Assembly (NCBI RefSeq): GCF_000321225.1
Contig: NW_004450277.1
Location: 722,559-786,558 of the forward strand
Length of the DNA: 64,000 nt
Direction: 5' to 3'
Source of the DNA: Odobenus rosmarus divergens
Taxonomy: Eukaryota; Chordata; Mammalia; Carnivora; Odobenidae
Made by a program: the position numbers and the translations under genes
The notes under the pieces: generated by a model
Databases searched by the model: none
Told to the model about the DNA's origin: nothing
The model's input: only the letters and a program-made list of their open reading frames with translations
Shown: piece by piece, positions 44,880 through 56,117 of the stretch
Position numbering within the stretch: position 1 is the stretch's first letter
Layout of the letters: each line of letters opens with the position of its first letter

Positions 44880-44965
44880 AAGGTAGGTGTCTTTTTCCCT
44901 ATTTTACAGATGAGGAAACGGAGCCTCAGAGAGGGGGAGAAGGCCACCTGAGGTCACACCGTCCT
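44880..44965 (-). repeat. MIR fragment, reverse
   Basis: 'tccctattttacagatgagg' and 'gaaacggagcctcagagagg'. Confidence 0.7.
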
Positions 44966-45079
44966 TATGTGCTTTTTCCCCCCGGGTCACTTGGTAGGGC
45001 TACCTTACCCCCTGGGGACAGCCCTGTCCTGGCAACCCCAACCTCACACCCAGCCTAGAGGCCCGCTCAGGGGTGCGGC

Positions 45080-45245
45080 CCGTCTCAATGTGAACAGGAC
45101 TATTTTTAGTGTCCACAGCAGGGGCTAGGGGCCAAAGTCAGGAGTGACAATGGGGGGAAGGGGGTGGGGCTCCTGGCGGCCGCCCCCGCACCCAGCAGCC
45201 GCCCCATTTCCTCGAGGAACCAGGCCGTGCACAATACAAGGAAAG
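45080..45245. promoter_or_regulatory. Repeat-poor block with exact MEF2 site, candidate enhancer
   Basis: CTATTTTTAG at 45,100-45,109 fits the MEF2 consensus exactly. A SOX-like ACAATGG lies near 45,148 and a CpG-containing GC-rich stretch follows. Activity not demonstrable here. Confidence 0.3.
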
Positions 45246-45428
45246 CCTAGTGGGGAGTGGCTGGGGGCTCCCGTGGGGGGGGGCTAACCTGGCCCATCAG
45301 GGCAGCTGGGGGCCCAGAGGAGGTCTCCAGACCAGGGGGAAATGGACCATTAGCCCAGCTGCCTGGTCCCAGGCAGAAGTGATCGTTCATGCTGGCACAC
45401 GCATCCACTCACACAAATGCACGTGCAT

Positions 45429-45471
45429 GCGCACACACACACCCACCCACCCACACACACACACACACAGG
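45429..45471. repeat. (CA)n/(CCCA)n microsatellite
   Basis: CA units interrupted by three ccca words. Confidence 0.95.
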
Positions 45472-45844
45472 GGTCTCTTGTTAACTCCTAAGCAGGGCAG
45501 GCCCTCTGCCCAGAGGCAGAGAACTGAGTCCTGGGGACTCAACAAGGAAAGATTCCCCCACCCCCCAAGGCCAAGCAGGAATTAATTTGGGGGTTCAGGT
45601 GAGAAATGCTGTCATGAGCACCCCAGACACTCTGCCAGGGTCCTGGCCTGTTGGGGAGGTGGGTCCTTGTTGGGGAGGGTCCCAGCCAAAGCCTGGGGCT
45701 CCCGGTCAAGAGCAGCTATGTGACAGGAGCCGGTGGTGCCCCCCCCCGCAGACAAGCGGGGATGGCTCCTTTCTTGCCTCTGTACAAAAGGGGTTCCTGC
45801 TCTTCTGGGCAAGATGAACTGAATTTGATGTCTGAGGTTCTCAC

Positions 45845-45940
45845 GTGTTCTGCCGTGGCTTAGGGTAGGAGACTTTCTCCCCCTCCCCATCCCTGCACTG
45901 CCAGCCACCACCGACCCAACTCTGGGTGATGCCTCCTCTC
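45845..45940. repeat. 96-bp duplicated segment, copy B
   Basis: Second copy of the segment at 44,682-44,777. The flanks are unrelated on both sides, so the duplication boundaries are sharp. Confidence 0.95.
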
Positions 45941-45949
45941 CACACCCAT

Positions 45950-46115
45950 GTTTAGGCCACAGCCCCGCCAGCGAAGCCCTCCTCCGTCTCCCCATTCTCC
46001 TGCCATTGTTGAGGCTCTGACAGCAAGGACAGTGACATTCTTGTTTGCCATCACATCCGCCAGAACCAAGCACAGTGCCTGACACGTAGGAAGCGCTCAA
46101 TAAATACCTATGGAG
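45950..46115 (+). repeat. L2 3' end fragment
   Basis: 'ccaagcacagtgcctgacac', 'gtaggaagcgctcaataaat'. Confidence 0.6.
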
Positions 46116-46179
46116 TGAAATCGTTGCCTCCTGCTGGAGGCCTCTCCTCCCCTCACCATGGACAAAGTTATCTCCTGGG

Positions 46180-46320
46180 AGCTTCTCAACTGCCCAGTGA
46201 GGCAGACACATTCATCCCACTGGAGGGAGAAGGAAGCAGACGAGGGAAGGACCCAAGATCGCTGACTGAAGACCACACAGTGAGGAGCAGCCTGGGCGGC
46301 CCTCCTGTCTAGACCTGGGT
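46180..46320 (-). repeat. MIR-like fragment, reverse
   Basis: 'cccagtgaggcagacacatt', 'catcccactggagggagaag', 'gaccacacagtgaggagc'. Confidence 0.45.
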
Positions 46321-46584
46321 CTAGCCTGGGTCCCCCAGTCACAAGCCCACATCTGCTCCCTTCCCCTCCCCAGCCACCAGCTCTCAAGTCTGAAGCTGGT
46401 GTCTCCATGCCATAGCAGTGCAGCGGAAAGATGAAGATGACAGAGGGGTCGTGGAGATGGGTTGCCCTTCACGTGGGGTGGAGCTGCACCCAAGGATCCA
46501 GAGGGGAAAGCAGATGGTTTCTGGACCTGCATGAGGGCAGGCTCTGCACAGAATGAAAAGTTACCCACTGGAGATGTTCAAGCA

Positions 46585-46993
46585 CTGGTTGGTGGGACAC
46601 TACTCCGCAATGAAAAGAAAGAGACATCAGATCCGTGCAACAATATAGAGGAATCCCAGGGACATCAAGAAGAGGGAAAGAAGCCAGGCACAAAGGGTAC
46701 GTACGTGCTGTCTGATTCCACTTACGAGAAATTCTAGAAGAGGCAAAACTAAGCCAGAGTGACAGAAACCCGATTAGTGGTGGCTGAGGGCCAGGAGGTG
46801 GGATTGATGGGTGAGGGACCCAAGAGAGCTCGTTGGAGGTGATGGAAATGTTCTGCGTCTTAATTAGGTGGTGGTTACACGGGACATATATACATTTGTC
46901 AAAACTCATGGAAAGATACACTTAAAATGGACGACCTCGCGCACCTCGGATTTTATGTTAATTACATCCCGATACATTTGATTTAAAAAAAAA
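46585..46993 (+). mobile_element. LINE-1 3' end
   Basis: 'gggacactactccgcaatga', 'gtgctgtctgattccactta', 'agtggtggctgagggccagg', 'catttgtcaaaactcatgg' and an A-run at 46,984-46,993. Old, inactive. Confidence 0.8.
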
Positions 46994-47169
46994 ATTGGCA
47001 CCATCCTGTCAACCTTGAGAATTTATGATTGCTTACGAGTCAGGCTGCATTCTTTCTGGTCCTAGAGGGTGCCTCCTCCCAGATGGTTCAAAGACCTACC
47101 GCTGAGGTTGCCTGTAGGTATCTGTCTGGCTGGTTTCCGGGAGCAGAAGGCACTGCAAAGCGAAGGCAG

Positions 47170-47340
47170 GCTGCTGGGTGCTGAGCACCTACTGTGGGCA
47201 GCGCTGAGCTCTCCACGTGGGTAACTCACCGTCCCCTAAACACCCAGTGACGGGGGTGCTCTTATCCCCACTTCCCAGAACAGAGAACGCTGAGGAGGAG
47301 GGTTCTTGCTCCAGAGCGCTTCGCTGGCAAGTGGGAGTCT
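47170..47340 (-). repeat. MIR fragment, reverse
   Basis: 'ctgagcacctactgtgggc', 'tcttatccccacttcccag', 'cagagcgcttcgctggcaag'. Confidence 0.6.
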
Positions 47341-47658
47341 GCCCTGTGAGACAGGGTGCTGGAGCCCCTGGTCAGCCTTCCCAGCGGTCCCCTCTTTCCT
47401 GGCCTCAAAGTTTCCCCACCCTTTCTATGAAACAAAAGCCCAGCATAGGCACAGGCACACCCTCCTTAGAAGGCAGTTCAGTGCTATTATCTTGAGGAGC
47501 CCGAAGAGGTTTGAGCCCTTCCAGGGAGTTTATGGAGGCATTCCTCCCAACACCTGCAGGCTGCTTGTTCCATTTCCTGGCTGTGTGACCTGGGCCAGGT
47601 GCCTCTGCCCGCCTGTGTCTCCGCATGCTTATCTGTAAAGTGAGGATTAAACATACAT

Positions 47659-47750
47659 GGGGCGCCTGGGTGGCTGGGGTGGTAGCGCATGGGACTCTTG
47701 ATCTTGGGGTCATGAGTTCAAGCCCCACATTGGATGTGAAGCCTACTAAA
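47659..47750 (+). mobile_element. Short-type CAN-SINE
   Basis: 'ggggcgcctgggtggctggg', 'ggggtcatgagttcaagcc', 'cattggatgtgaagcctac' and a short A-rich end. Confidence 0.88.
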
Positions 47751-47751
47751 A

Positions 47752-47938
47752 AGAAAAAATACTGGTTACCCTTAATGGGTACGGGGTTTTCGTTCACTGA
47801 TTAAAATGTTTTGGAACCAGGGAAGAGGTGGTGGTTGTGCCACAATATGAATGGGCTAAACGCCACGGAAAGGTGCATTTTAAATGGTTAATGTTATGTT
47901 ATGCGAATTTCACCTCAATAAAAAAGAAAAAGGAGGAA
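47752..47938 (+). mobile_element. LINE-1 3' terminal fragment
   Basis: 'gattaaaatgttttggaacc', 'ggttgtgccacaatatgaat', 'gcgaatttcacctcaataaa' and an A-rich tail. Confidence 0.75.
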
Positions 47939-48079
47939 AAGGAGATCATGCATTAAGGAAAAGGCTATCTACCTAGAAGGTGTAGTGAGGATTTAAAAAG
48001 CAGTAAATGTCAAGCACTTAGAAGAGCGCTTGGCCCATCGTAAGCATGCAATACGTTTTCCTTTCTGTTGCTATTTAGT

Positions 48080-48790
48080 GCCTCCGATTGTTGGCCAAGC
48101 TGCCACCTTCCATGAGCAGCCAGCCAGCTGCATCAGGCTCCTCCTGGGACCCCTGCTCCAGCCCTCGCCAGCCCCAACTCCTCTTTTCCCCCGTGGCAGC
48201 CAGAGGGATGGGGAATCCTATTAAAACCCAAGACACATCAGGCACTCCTCTGCTCAAAGCTCTCCAACATCTCCCCATGTTATGGGAGAAATAGCTGAGG
48301 CCCTGCATGCCCTGTCCCCTGACACCCCCTGTCTGCTCTCATCTTCCATCACTCCTTTCACTCAACCAGTCTCCAGCCACACTGGCCTCCTTGCCTTTCA
48401 CCCTTCCCCCTTATGCCGGGCATGCTCCTGCCCCAGGGCCTTTGCACTGGCTATTCCTTTTGCCTACAGTGCTCTTCCCCCAGATTCCCACAGATGCTGC
48501 TCCACCTCCTTCGGGTCTTTGCCCACATGTCAGCTCCTCTGAGAGGCCCTCCCTGACCATCCTCATAGAATGCTCTGCTCCAACCGCTCATCACGTCCTC
48601 ACTCACTATACAGCCTGATGTGACATTATACACTGACTGGTTTTCCATGTGTTGTCCACCTCCCCATGAGCTAGGAGCCCTCCTCTCTTTTCACAGGGAC
48701 TTTGTTTCCTGCTGGGAGCCCAGCCTGGCACAGGGTAAGCCTTCCCTAAATCTTTGTCAAATGAATGAGTGAATGCATGAATTCACTCAT
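48080..48790 (+). mobile_element. L2 LINE 3' portion, long
   Basis: 'actcctctgctcaaagctct', 'cccagggcctttgcactggc', 'ctgagaggccctccctgacc', 'agctaggagccctcctctc' and terminal 'aatgaatgagtgaatgcatg'. One of the best preserved L2 pieces here. Confidence 0.85.
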
Positions 48791-48794
48791 TTGG

Positions 48795-49790
48795 CCATTC
48801 AGCTGGGCCCAGCATGTGTGAGTCCTGAGGGGCAGGGACCCTGGACTCCCCCAATGGCCCCAGTACCACCTGGCATGGGAATGATGGGGGCATCTGTGGA
48901 GGGGAGACCTCTCCCTGGTTTGGGATCGTGCTACCTGAGGAGTCTGGAGTGGCAGGAGGGCCTGGGACAAGAACCCTGGGCCAAGGGCCTGGCCTGCTCC
49001 CACCCCATCCCTAGCTCTCTCCCCTGGGACTCCAGACTCCGCTTCCTCCTGCTGCAGCTGTTCCAGCTTCTTCCTCTCCTCTCCCTCTGGCCTGAGCCTC
49101 CTCTGGACTTCATCTTCCCCCTCAGCTGCTCTGGGGGGTGGGAGGAACTCCCTGCATCCTACCCTTCCCTGCCCTCCTGGCCTGGGCCCAAAAGCCTCCC
49201 CTTCAGGCTCAGCACCCCACCACCACCCTCCCCTCCCCTCCAGCCACCTCCAGCGGGCAGGTCTGGGGAACAGGGACCAGGCAGGAGTCCTGGGTCCTTC
49301 GACAGGCCTCTCAGCCCCTGCCTTGCTGGGGTGACCCATCTCTCCACTCAGAGGCAGCTGGGGAACTAGGCGCCCTGTGCTCCAGTCTCAGCGGGGCTGC
49401 TTGCTAGCTGTGTAGCCTTAGGCAAGTCACTAACCCCTCTGTGTGTCAGAATTGGTCTTAACGCAAGGATGCACCGCAATCCTTTGTAAATTGCAGCAGC
49501 TTTGTAAATTGCAAAGTCCTAAAGCACCCTTGGCTGTGTATTTGTGCGGGGTTTCTGGCCCAACGAACCCAGAACTCTGAGGGAGAACCTCACAGTGACC
49601 CCTAATCTATCCCAGATGTTATCTACCATCATTATCTTTATCGTTACAGCATCGATAACATCCTCAGGTTTGAGAAAGGCCGTAGTCAAAGTCCATCTCC
49701 TTTGAGACAGGGGTAAGGTGCCAGAGAACATTCTAGAATAGCACCCCACCAGCTAAGCCCACTATCCCCCAGGGAACCTCATTATGCAAA
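48795..49790. other. G+C-rich intergenic DNA, frames but no gene
   Basis: The forward (198 codon) and reverse (197 codon) frames overlap almost completely and are Pro/Ser- or Gly/Arg-rich low-complexity, as expected from CT-rich DNA. A MIR-like trace sits at about 49,385-49,445. Confidence 0.5.
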
Positions 49791-50114
49791 ACAGGGAAGA
49801 GTCATTATTATTCCAGTTTACATATTCAAAAGTTGGAACCCAGAGAGCTTTAGGTGGCCTGACCCCGAAGCCCATACTCCATTGCTGTCCCTGGGTGACA
49901 GACCGGGGTCCCTGTCCAGCCCTCCATACCTGTGCCCACCTGAGTACCCCAGGAACTCCTGCTCAGCAACTCCTCTCCCTCATTCTCCCCAGGCATTTGC
50001 TTACACTTCCAGGGTCCTTCTGATTCCATCCAGGCCAGGAGCAGCCAATGCCAGATCCCTTTCCCTCCTGATTCCAGAACAAGAGAGGCATTGAGAGCCT
50101 CGGGGGCCCCAGGC

Positions 50115-50292
50115 CTAGATTAGTTCATAAATATCGTCAACTGCTACCGCACGGGATGGGCTCTTATTCCCATCTTAAAGTAAGACTCAGAGCAATTAGG
50201 TGAGCAACTCACTCAAGGTCACATAGCGAGGGGGAGTGCAAACCAGAGATGAAACTCAAGTCTGTCTGACCAGAATGCCTTCAAAGAGCTCT
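50115..50292 (-). repeat. MIR fragment, reverse
   Basis: 'gggctcttattcccatctta', 'aactcactcaaggtcacata', 'atgaaactcaagtctgtctg'. Confidence 0.75.
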
Positions 50293-50294
50293 GA

Positions 50295-50600
50295 CATTGG
50301 GTGACTTCATTCCCAGCCCTACTCCTCAGTCTCCTCATCTCTGAAATGGAAAGAGCAACACTTCATGAGATTTGTTGAGCTGTGAGAATTATGTTGCAAC
50401 AGTTTATAAAATGCCCAGAACAACAGTGGGCACACAGATGAGGCATCACTGAGGGACTAGGGGCTCTGAGGTCAGGCCGACCTAGGGCTAAGAGCCAATT
50501 TTGTCTCTGCTCAGGGAGACATCACTCTATATCTCTCTGAGCCTCATGAAACTCTTCTGGAAAATAGGAAGGATCAGCCCCTCTCACAAAGATGGTGCAG
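50295..50600 (+). repeat. Two sense MIR fragments
   Basis: 'cagtctcctcatctctgaaa' to 'agtgggcacacagatgaggc', followed by 'gggctctgaggtcaggccga' to 'gaaaataggaaggatc'. Confidence 0.65.
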
Positions 50601-50801
50601 GTCCCCAAAGCTTAATTTTTTAAAAGTTAAAACCATGGCTCGCATCCGAATAAAAAAATGAGCACTTGCCCAAATCATATGTAATCCATTAGTATTAACT
50701 CATCAGCAGAACGGTGAGGCTGGTTCAAAACATTTAAGGGAGGCTGAAATGTCGATAGCCAAGGGAAGGCAAAATATGGAGATAAGATCGTGAAACTGGT
50801 T

Positions 50802-51018
50802 GGGGCGCCTGGGTGCCACAGCCGGTTAAGCGTCCAACTCATGGTTTCGACTGGGGTCATGATCTCATGGTCCTGATCTCAGGGTCATGAGATTGAGGCC
50901 CGTATCGGGCTCCGCACCCAGCAGGGAGTCTGCTTGAGATTCTCTCTCCCTCTCTTTCTGCCCCTCCTGTTCATATTCTCTCTCTCTCAAATAAATAAAT
51001 AAATCTTAAAAAAAAAGC
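50802..51018 (+). mobile_element. CAN-SINE, older subfamily
   Basis: Head 'ggggcgcctgggtgccac', a small internal repeat of 'gatctca(t/g)gg', A-tail at 51,007-51,016. Flanked by aagatcgtgaaactggtt and aagattatgaaactggtt. Confidence 0.94.
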
Positions 51019-51544
51019 AAAGATTATGAAACTGGTTAATGTCGTGCAGGACAAAACAACTGTAACCTTTGGAATGGTCTTTCCTACTGGAGGAAAATGA
51101 TTTGCAACTTACATCTACAAGGGGAACATACAACTTCCCCAAGTGTGGGCCCTAAAACTTAGTGTATGACAGGTGAAACCAAGATCTCTTCCCCCAGAAA
51201 GTTAGGTACCCCTTGGGCCGGCCTGTTGGACCATGCTCCAGCATGTTGCTGAAAGGACGTGCAGCCCTCCTCTGGCATTATTGCCAAGTTTGGGATACTT
51301 TTTTTTTTTAACACAAGGGTGCAATGAAATAATGGAGGTAGGAGGAATTTATAAATTTTAAAGTGCTGAATGCCTCTTGGCTCATTTGTGTAGTATAGAC
51401 CCGGTCTTATTTATCTTTATGTCCTTCCAGAGCTCTCTGATCAGCAAGGCTGGCACTAGGGTGAGGCGCTGCTGAACCTCACACAATCCAGAAGTATCCT
51501 TTAGATGGAGCCCCCACTCACCTGCTGACCCTCTGGGACAGCCT

Positions 51545-51990
51545 GGACAAGTCTTTATAGTTTCACTTACTCAACAATGATTTCCTGGGGACCTACTTGC
51601 TGCCACACACTGTCCTGGGCACTTGGGATGAAGCAGAAAACGAGACAGACCAGTCCCTGCCTTCCAGGGCCTAGGATCTAGACAGGAGACAGAAAATTAA
51701 CCAAGGTAGAAGCTAACTCATTACAAATCCCAGCAAGCACCTAAAATGAAAAGAACATGAGAAGAGCCACCAGCTTCCTTGCCCCAGAGGAAAGCCTCCC
51801 TAAAGAGGGGACATTCAAGCTCAGGCATGAGGAATGAAAGTAGGCCAGCCAATGGAAAAGTGGCGGGAAAGGCATCCCAGGTAGGAGGTACAGCATGTGC
51901 AAAGGCCCTGGTGCAGGAACAGGCTTCAGGAAACAGAGAGAAACAGTGTGACTGTTGTTTAGAGAGTAGCAGGAGATGGTGTGCGGGAAG
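51545..51990 (+). repeat. Mammalian-wide repeat
   Basis: 'tttcctggggacctacttgc', 'ctgccacacactgtcctggg', 'gggcctaggatctagacag', 'gcatgtgcaaaggccctgg'. Same family as at 40.65 kb; name not assigned. Confidence 0.65.
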
Positions 51991-52141
51991 TCAGCAGGAC
52001 CTGAATCGTGGTGAGGGTGGTGCGGGTAGAGGGAGATCTGGCAAGAGACCTAGACTTAATCTAAATATCATAGGAAGATATGGAATGTTTTGGTCAGACA
52101 CCTCCATTACCCCCACCTGGTTTCTGTCTCAGGGCTCTAAC

Positions 52142-52327
52142 CAGGGGTTTTCACAGTGTGGTCCCCAAACCAGCAGCAGCAGCATCGCCTGAAACGCGTT
52201 AGAATCGCAGATTCTTGGGCCCCACCCCAGAACTGCAGATCAGACACTCTGAGGGTGGGGCTCAGCAATCTGTGTTCTATCAAGCCCTCCAGGTGATGTT
52301 GAGGATGCCTACGTTTGGGAACCACTG
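52142..52327 (-). mobile_element. MER5A-type hAT MITE
   Basis: 'cacagtgtggtccccaaacc', 'cagcagcagcatcgcctg', 'cttgggccccaccccagaac' and right end 'tttgggaaccactg', which pairs with the left end caggggtttt as decayed terminal inverted repeats. Confidence 0.9.
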
Positions 52328-52609
52328 CTCTGGAATCAGTCAACAACCCACAAGTTAGAAACGCGACCCAGAGTTGCCACCTGGTGGTATTTCTTGGGAA
52401 CTACAACCTAGACACCACTTCCACCACTAGCCTTTTTGGATGCCAGCAGGACACTTTCCACTGAAAGGACCCAGACCACCGTCATGGACAGGAGGGTGGC
52501 TTTAGAGTGTGCCTGTCCGCTTTTCTCACATGCAAGGACACACAACATAGGAGGGCTTCCCCGGTGATTAACTTCAGGTTTTCTTCCTGCTACACTTGGG
52601 ATAAAACGA

Positions 52610-53010
52610 GATTTCTTACAGTCCGTTCACTCTGCCGGCCACACTGGTTTCCTTGCTGTTTCTGATCCCAGGGCTTTGGCATCTGCTGTTTCCTCTGCCT
52701 GTGATGTTCTTCCCCTCAGATTTGCATGGCTAGCTTCTTCAGTTCATTCAGATCTCTGTTCAAATGCCACCTCCTCTGGGAAGCCTTCCATGACTACTCT
52801 CACCAAGGAGCTCCAGCCCTACTCCCTGACTATGACCCTGTCTTCTTTCTCTTCATCCCTGACATTAGTTCATATATTTATTTGATTTTTCTCTATCTTC
52901 CTTATGAGACTGGGAGTTCCAATGAGGCAAGGATGATAGTTTGTTCTGTTCACTGCTATATCCCCAGCACAAACAGTGGGTGCTCAGTAGATATATACTG
53001 AATGAATATA
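52610..53010 (+). mobile_element. L2 LINE 3' portion
   Basis: 'cagggctttggcatctgctg', 'gttcaaatgccacctcctct', 'gagactgggagttccaatga', 'ctatatccccagcacaaaca', 'gtgctcagtagatatat'. Confidence 0.85.
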
Positions 53011-53165
53011 CTCTGTGAGGCAGGTATTATCACCCTCTTTCCCACCAATGGGGAGACTGAGGCTCAGCAAAGCAATGTGACTCCCTCAAGTTTATGCAAC
53101 GAGGAAGTGGCTGGGATCTAGATTTGAAGTAGGAGTTTTGGAAGCTGAGGTGTGAACTATGTCCA
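53010..53165 (-). repeat. MIR fragment, reverse
   Basis: 'ctgtgaggcaggtattatca', 'ggggagactgaggctcagc', 'gcaacgaggaagtggctggg'. Confidence 0.75.
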
Positions 53166-53544
53166 CCATGGCAGCTTGGGGTTTCTGAGGCTGGGAAGAC
53201 TTTTCGATCAGGCTGCCATGTCTCCACCACCCAAGATCAGCAAGCAGGCAGGTTGTGAGTTCTGAAGGATGTTCTTCAAGGTAAAGAAACAGGGCGGGAA
53301 TCCAGTGCTGAGATCCTAAGTGGGATGGCACCACCAGGAGCATGGGGCAGTCCCCAGTGAAGAGGGGGTACCCGGGTATACAGCAGGAGGGGAGCATGCA
53401 TGCAGACGTCGTGCAATGGGTCTTAAGTCCTATGAGGTATTCAGATCTCTCTCTGGTAATTAGTGAAGATGAAAATCCTGTTTTTAATGATCTGAGCCTG
53501 TGACCAGATTCTATTTCGTATGCAAACACGATGGGTAGGGGGTT

Positions 53545-53735
53545 TGTTTTGTTTTTACTAATTTTTAATGGACTTAATTTTTTTAGAGCAGTTTTAGGCT
53601 TGAAGAAAATTTGTGCAGAAATTACACAGTACCCTTATACTTCCTCTCCCCAACACCCACAGTTTCTCCTGTGATAAACACTTTGCATTAGTGTGATGCA
53701 TTCACTACAACTGATGAGCCAATATCAATTCATTA
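53545..53735 (+). mobile_element. LINE-1 fragment
   Basis: 'agagcagttttaggcttgaa', 'acagtacccttatacttcc', 'gtgatgcattcactacaac' match an old L1 segment. Confidence 0.7.
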
Positions 53736-53962
53736 TTTTTTTAAGATTTCATTTATTTATGTATTTATTTTAGAGAGAGAGAGAGTGAGTGTGGGCGGTG
53801 GGGGGGGGGGGAAGGAGGGCAGAGGGAGAGAGATAGAATCCCTAGCAGACTCCTTGCTGAGCATGGAGCCCAACACAGGGCTCAATCTCACGACCCTGAG
53901 ATCATGACCTGAGCCAAAACCAAGAGTCAGACGCTCAATCAACTGAGCCACCCAGAGGCCTC
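53736..53962 (-). mobile_element. CAN-SINE, older subfamily
   Basis: T/TTTA-rich left end, G-run at 53,800-53,811, 'tgagatcatgacctgagcc', head 'ctgagccacccagaggcc'. Confidence 0.93.
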
Positions 53963-54424
53963 GAGCACAGTGTGTATTTCCTTGGTTTTAACATACAGTG
54001 AACCTGCCAGGAAAGCGACCTCCACGTAAGTTGGGAACAGGCCAAGCTGTGTTTGGTTCTCAACTTTCCCTCGAACTGCTAAACGTTTGAGACTATCGTG
54101 CAGTCACGGTGTTTGAGTTGCCAGAGCTCCTGATTCATTTTTCATTTTATTTTCTTTTGTATTACAATTAGGGTCTTATTTGTTTAAGATTAGGTGTCAG
54201 TAGGTTATGTCATTTATGAATGTCATTTGAGAAAAGAAAAGAAGCATTGCAACTGTTAAGAGGATCACTGGCTCCCACAGGGGTCAGCCCAGGGTTCCTC
54301 CTCAAGACAGTCACAGGGGGAGGAGCGTCAGCCCCTCAAAAGGCACCGTGCGGGCTAAGCAACTTACCCACTTGCCCGAGAATCAGTATCTCTGCGCAAT
54401 TTCCCTGCCGGGTCCTACCCAATG

Positions 54425-54520
54425 TGTGTGGCTACCCCACTTTACAGAGGGGGAACCTGAGGTTCAGACAGAATAAGTCCCCTGGATGGAGGTAGAAATT
54501 GAATCCAAACCCATGCTCCC
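54425..54520 (-). repeat. MIR fragment, reverse
   Basis: 'ccccactttacagaggggga' and 'acctgaggttcagacagaat'. Confidence 0.6.
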
Positions 54521-54639
54521 AACCACCCCGCATACAGCCCTGGATTTCCTGGGCCTCCTGGAAAGACCATGTTGGGTGCGTTGAGCATCCCCAGGTCTGA
54601 AGGCCCCAGGAAGGGGTGGAGAGCAACAATGGGGAGCAG

Positions 54640-54760
54640 AGAGGTCAATGGCGCAAGTTCTGGCCGGGGTTCCAATCTGGGCTGTGTCACGTGTGACCCT
54701 GGGACAGACACTCCCCCTCTCTGAGGCTCGGTGGTCTCATCTGTAAAATGGGTCACCAAA
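54640..54760 (+). repeat. MIR fragment, sense
   Basis: 'ggttccaatctgggctgtg', 'gtgtgaccctgggacagac', 'ctcatctgtaaaatgggtca'. Confidence 0.75.
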
Positions 54761-55079
54761 GTGTGGGAGGTACTGTCCCTTTCCATGTTACCAGTCTGGA
54801 AACTATGGCTCATAGAAGGGAAGTGACATACCCCATGTGAAATAGGGGGAGAGGTATGGGGTGGTCCTTTAAGGTAAGGACACACTCCATTGCCCAGTAA
54901 GTTCCCCGAGGCCCCTTCAAAGCCCAATTTGAGACTCACAGGTCAGTAGGCAAAGGTTAGGGGTCACTTGCCATTCCTCAATCCATCCACCCTCATGTGA
55001 CTCCCAGAGAACAGAAGTATCTGAAAGCCCCCAGTGGGCCAGCAGGGCTGGGGGATGCTGTCCTCAGAAGCACTGCCTC

Positions 55080-55775
55080 AGTTTCCCTGTGCTGGACTCC
55101 AGCTCCGAAACAGATCCCAGATCAATCCATTCTTCTCCGTCTCTCCTACCGCTACCACCCGAGTCTAGGCCATAATCACCTCCTGCCTCCCCCCTCCTCA
55201 CTCCCCGCCCAGCAGCCAAGGAGATCTTTTATAAATGGGAAATCGTATGAAGTTACTCCGTTGCTTAAATCTTCCACGGCTCTCTATTGTTCCTAAGCCA
55301 AATGCTTCTACATAGGGCCTAGGACCTGCCCACCTCTCTCATCTCATTTCCCACATTTCCCGCCCTCACTTTCCCACCGGCCTCGTGTATGTTCAGGCCA
55401 CAGTGGCCTCCTCCACGTGCCTTTAATGCACCTGTCATGTTCCTATCTTGGGACGTGCGCCCATACCCTTCCTCCTCCGCGATCAACCCGTACATAGCCC
55501 TGTCCTTGCCTTCACTGGGCAAACCCTTCCTCCCTTCTTCCCTCCCTCCAACAAGACAGCTTTTCCTTTCCATGCCACCTTCTTGCCTCCCCTCTCGTCT
55601 CCCCCTGGCGAGAATCCCAGTTTGCAATGGTAGATTTGTCTGATTATCTTCTCTCCACTTGATTGAGCTCCGCCTGGCCAGGGACACTGACTTGTTTCCT
55701 GCTGTGAACTGAGAACCTAGAAGTATCTGCCCCAGAGGAGGCGCTCAGGAAAGCCTGCTGAATGGCAGACTGCAG
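55080..55775 (+). mobile_element. L2 LINE 3' portion
   Basis: 'tatgaagttactccgttgct', 'gcctaggacctgcccacctc', 'gccacagtggcctcctccac', 'actgggcaaacccttcctcc', 'gaggcgctcaggaaagcc'. No intact frame. Confidence 0.75.
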
Positions 55776-56117
55776 GCATGAAAGGCCACTCATAGGAGAG
55801 GGAATGGCTCATCTCCACCAAGTGGACGAAGACATCCAAGAAGGCAGAGGGAATCCCAGGCACAATTCAATTCCCTGTTCAGCATGAGCCTACATGTGTC
55901 AGACACCGTGTTATGCACTGGGGACAGCATGGCACAGAACAAAGCTCTGAGCCACACCGCCTAGCTGTGCAAGTGGAGGCAAGTCACTAAACCTCTCCGA
56001 ACTGTCCTGTCCCCAGCTACCAAACGGGAGAGGTGGAGAAGTGACTTCATTACAGAAAACCCAAACCTTAGGGCATTAGGACGCAATGCGCTGTTGAAAC
56101 TCCGGTGGAACTGGCCA

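Larger units (their letters stand above)
47560..48062 (+). repeat. MIR SINE split by a SINE and an L1 fragment
   Basis: Left: 'gctgtgtgacctgggccagg', 'cttatctgtaaagtgaggat'. Right, from about 47,980: 'gtgaggatttaaaaagcag', 'agagcgcttggcccatcg'. Confidence 0.75.

Noticed and set aside
48746..49369. Antisense pair of about 197-codon frames
   Set aside because: Mirror-image low-complexity frames from CT/GA-biased DNA; no coding signature.
52370..52392. Possible CTCF site 'ttgccacctggtggta'
   Set aside because: Three mismatches to the core consensus and no supporting context; too weak without binding data.
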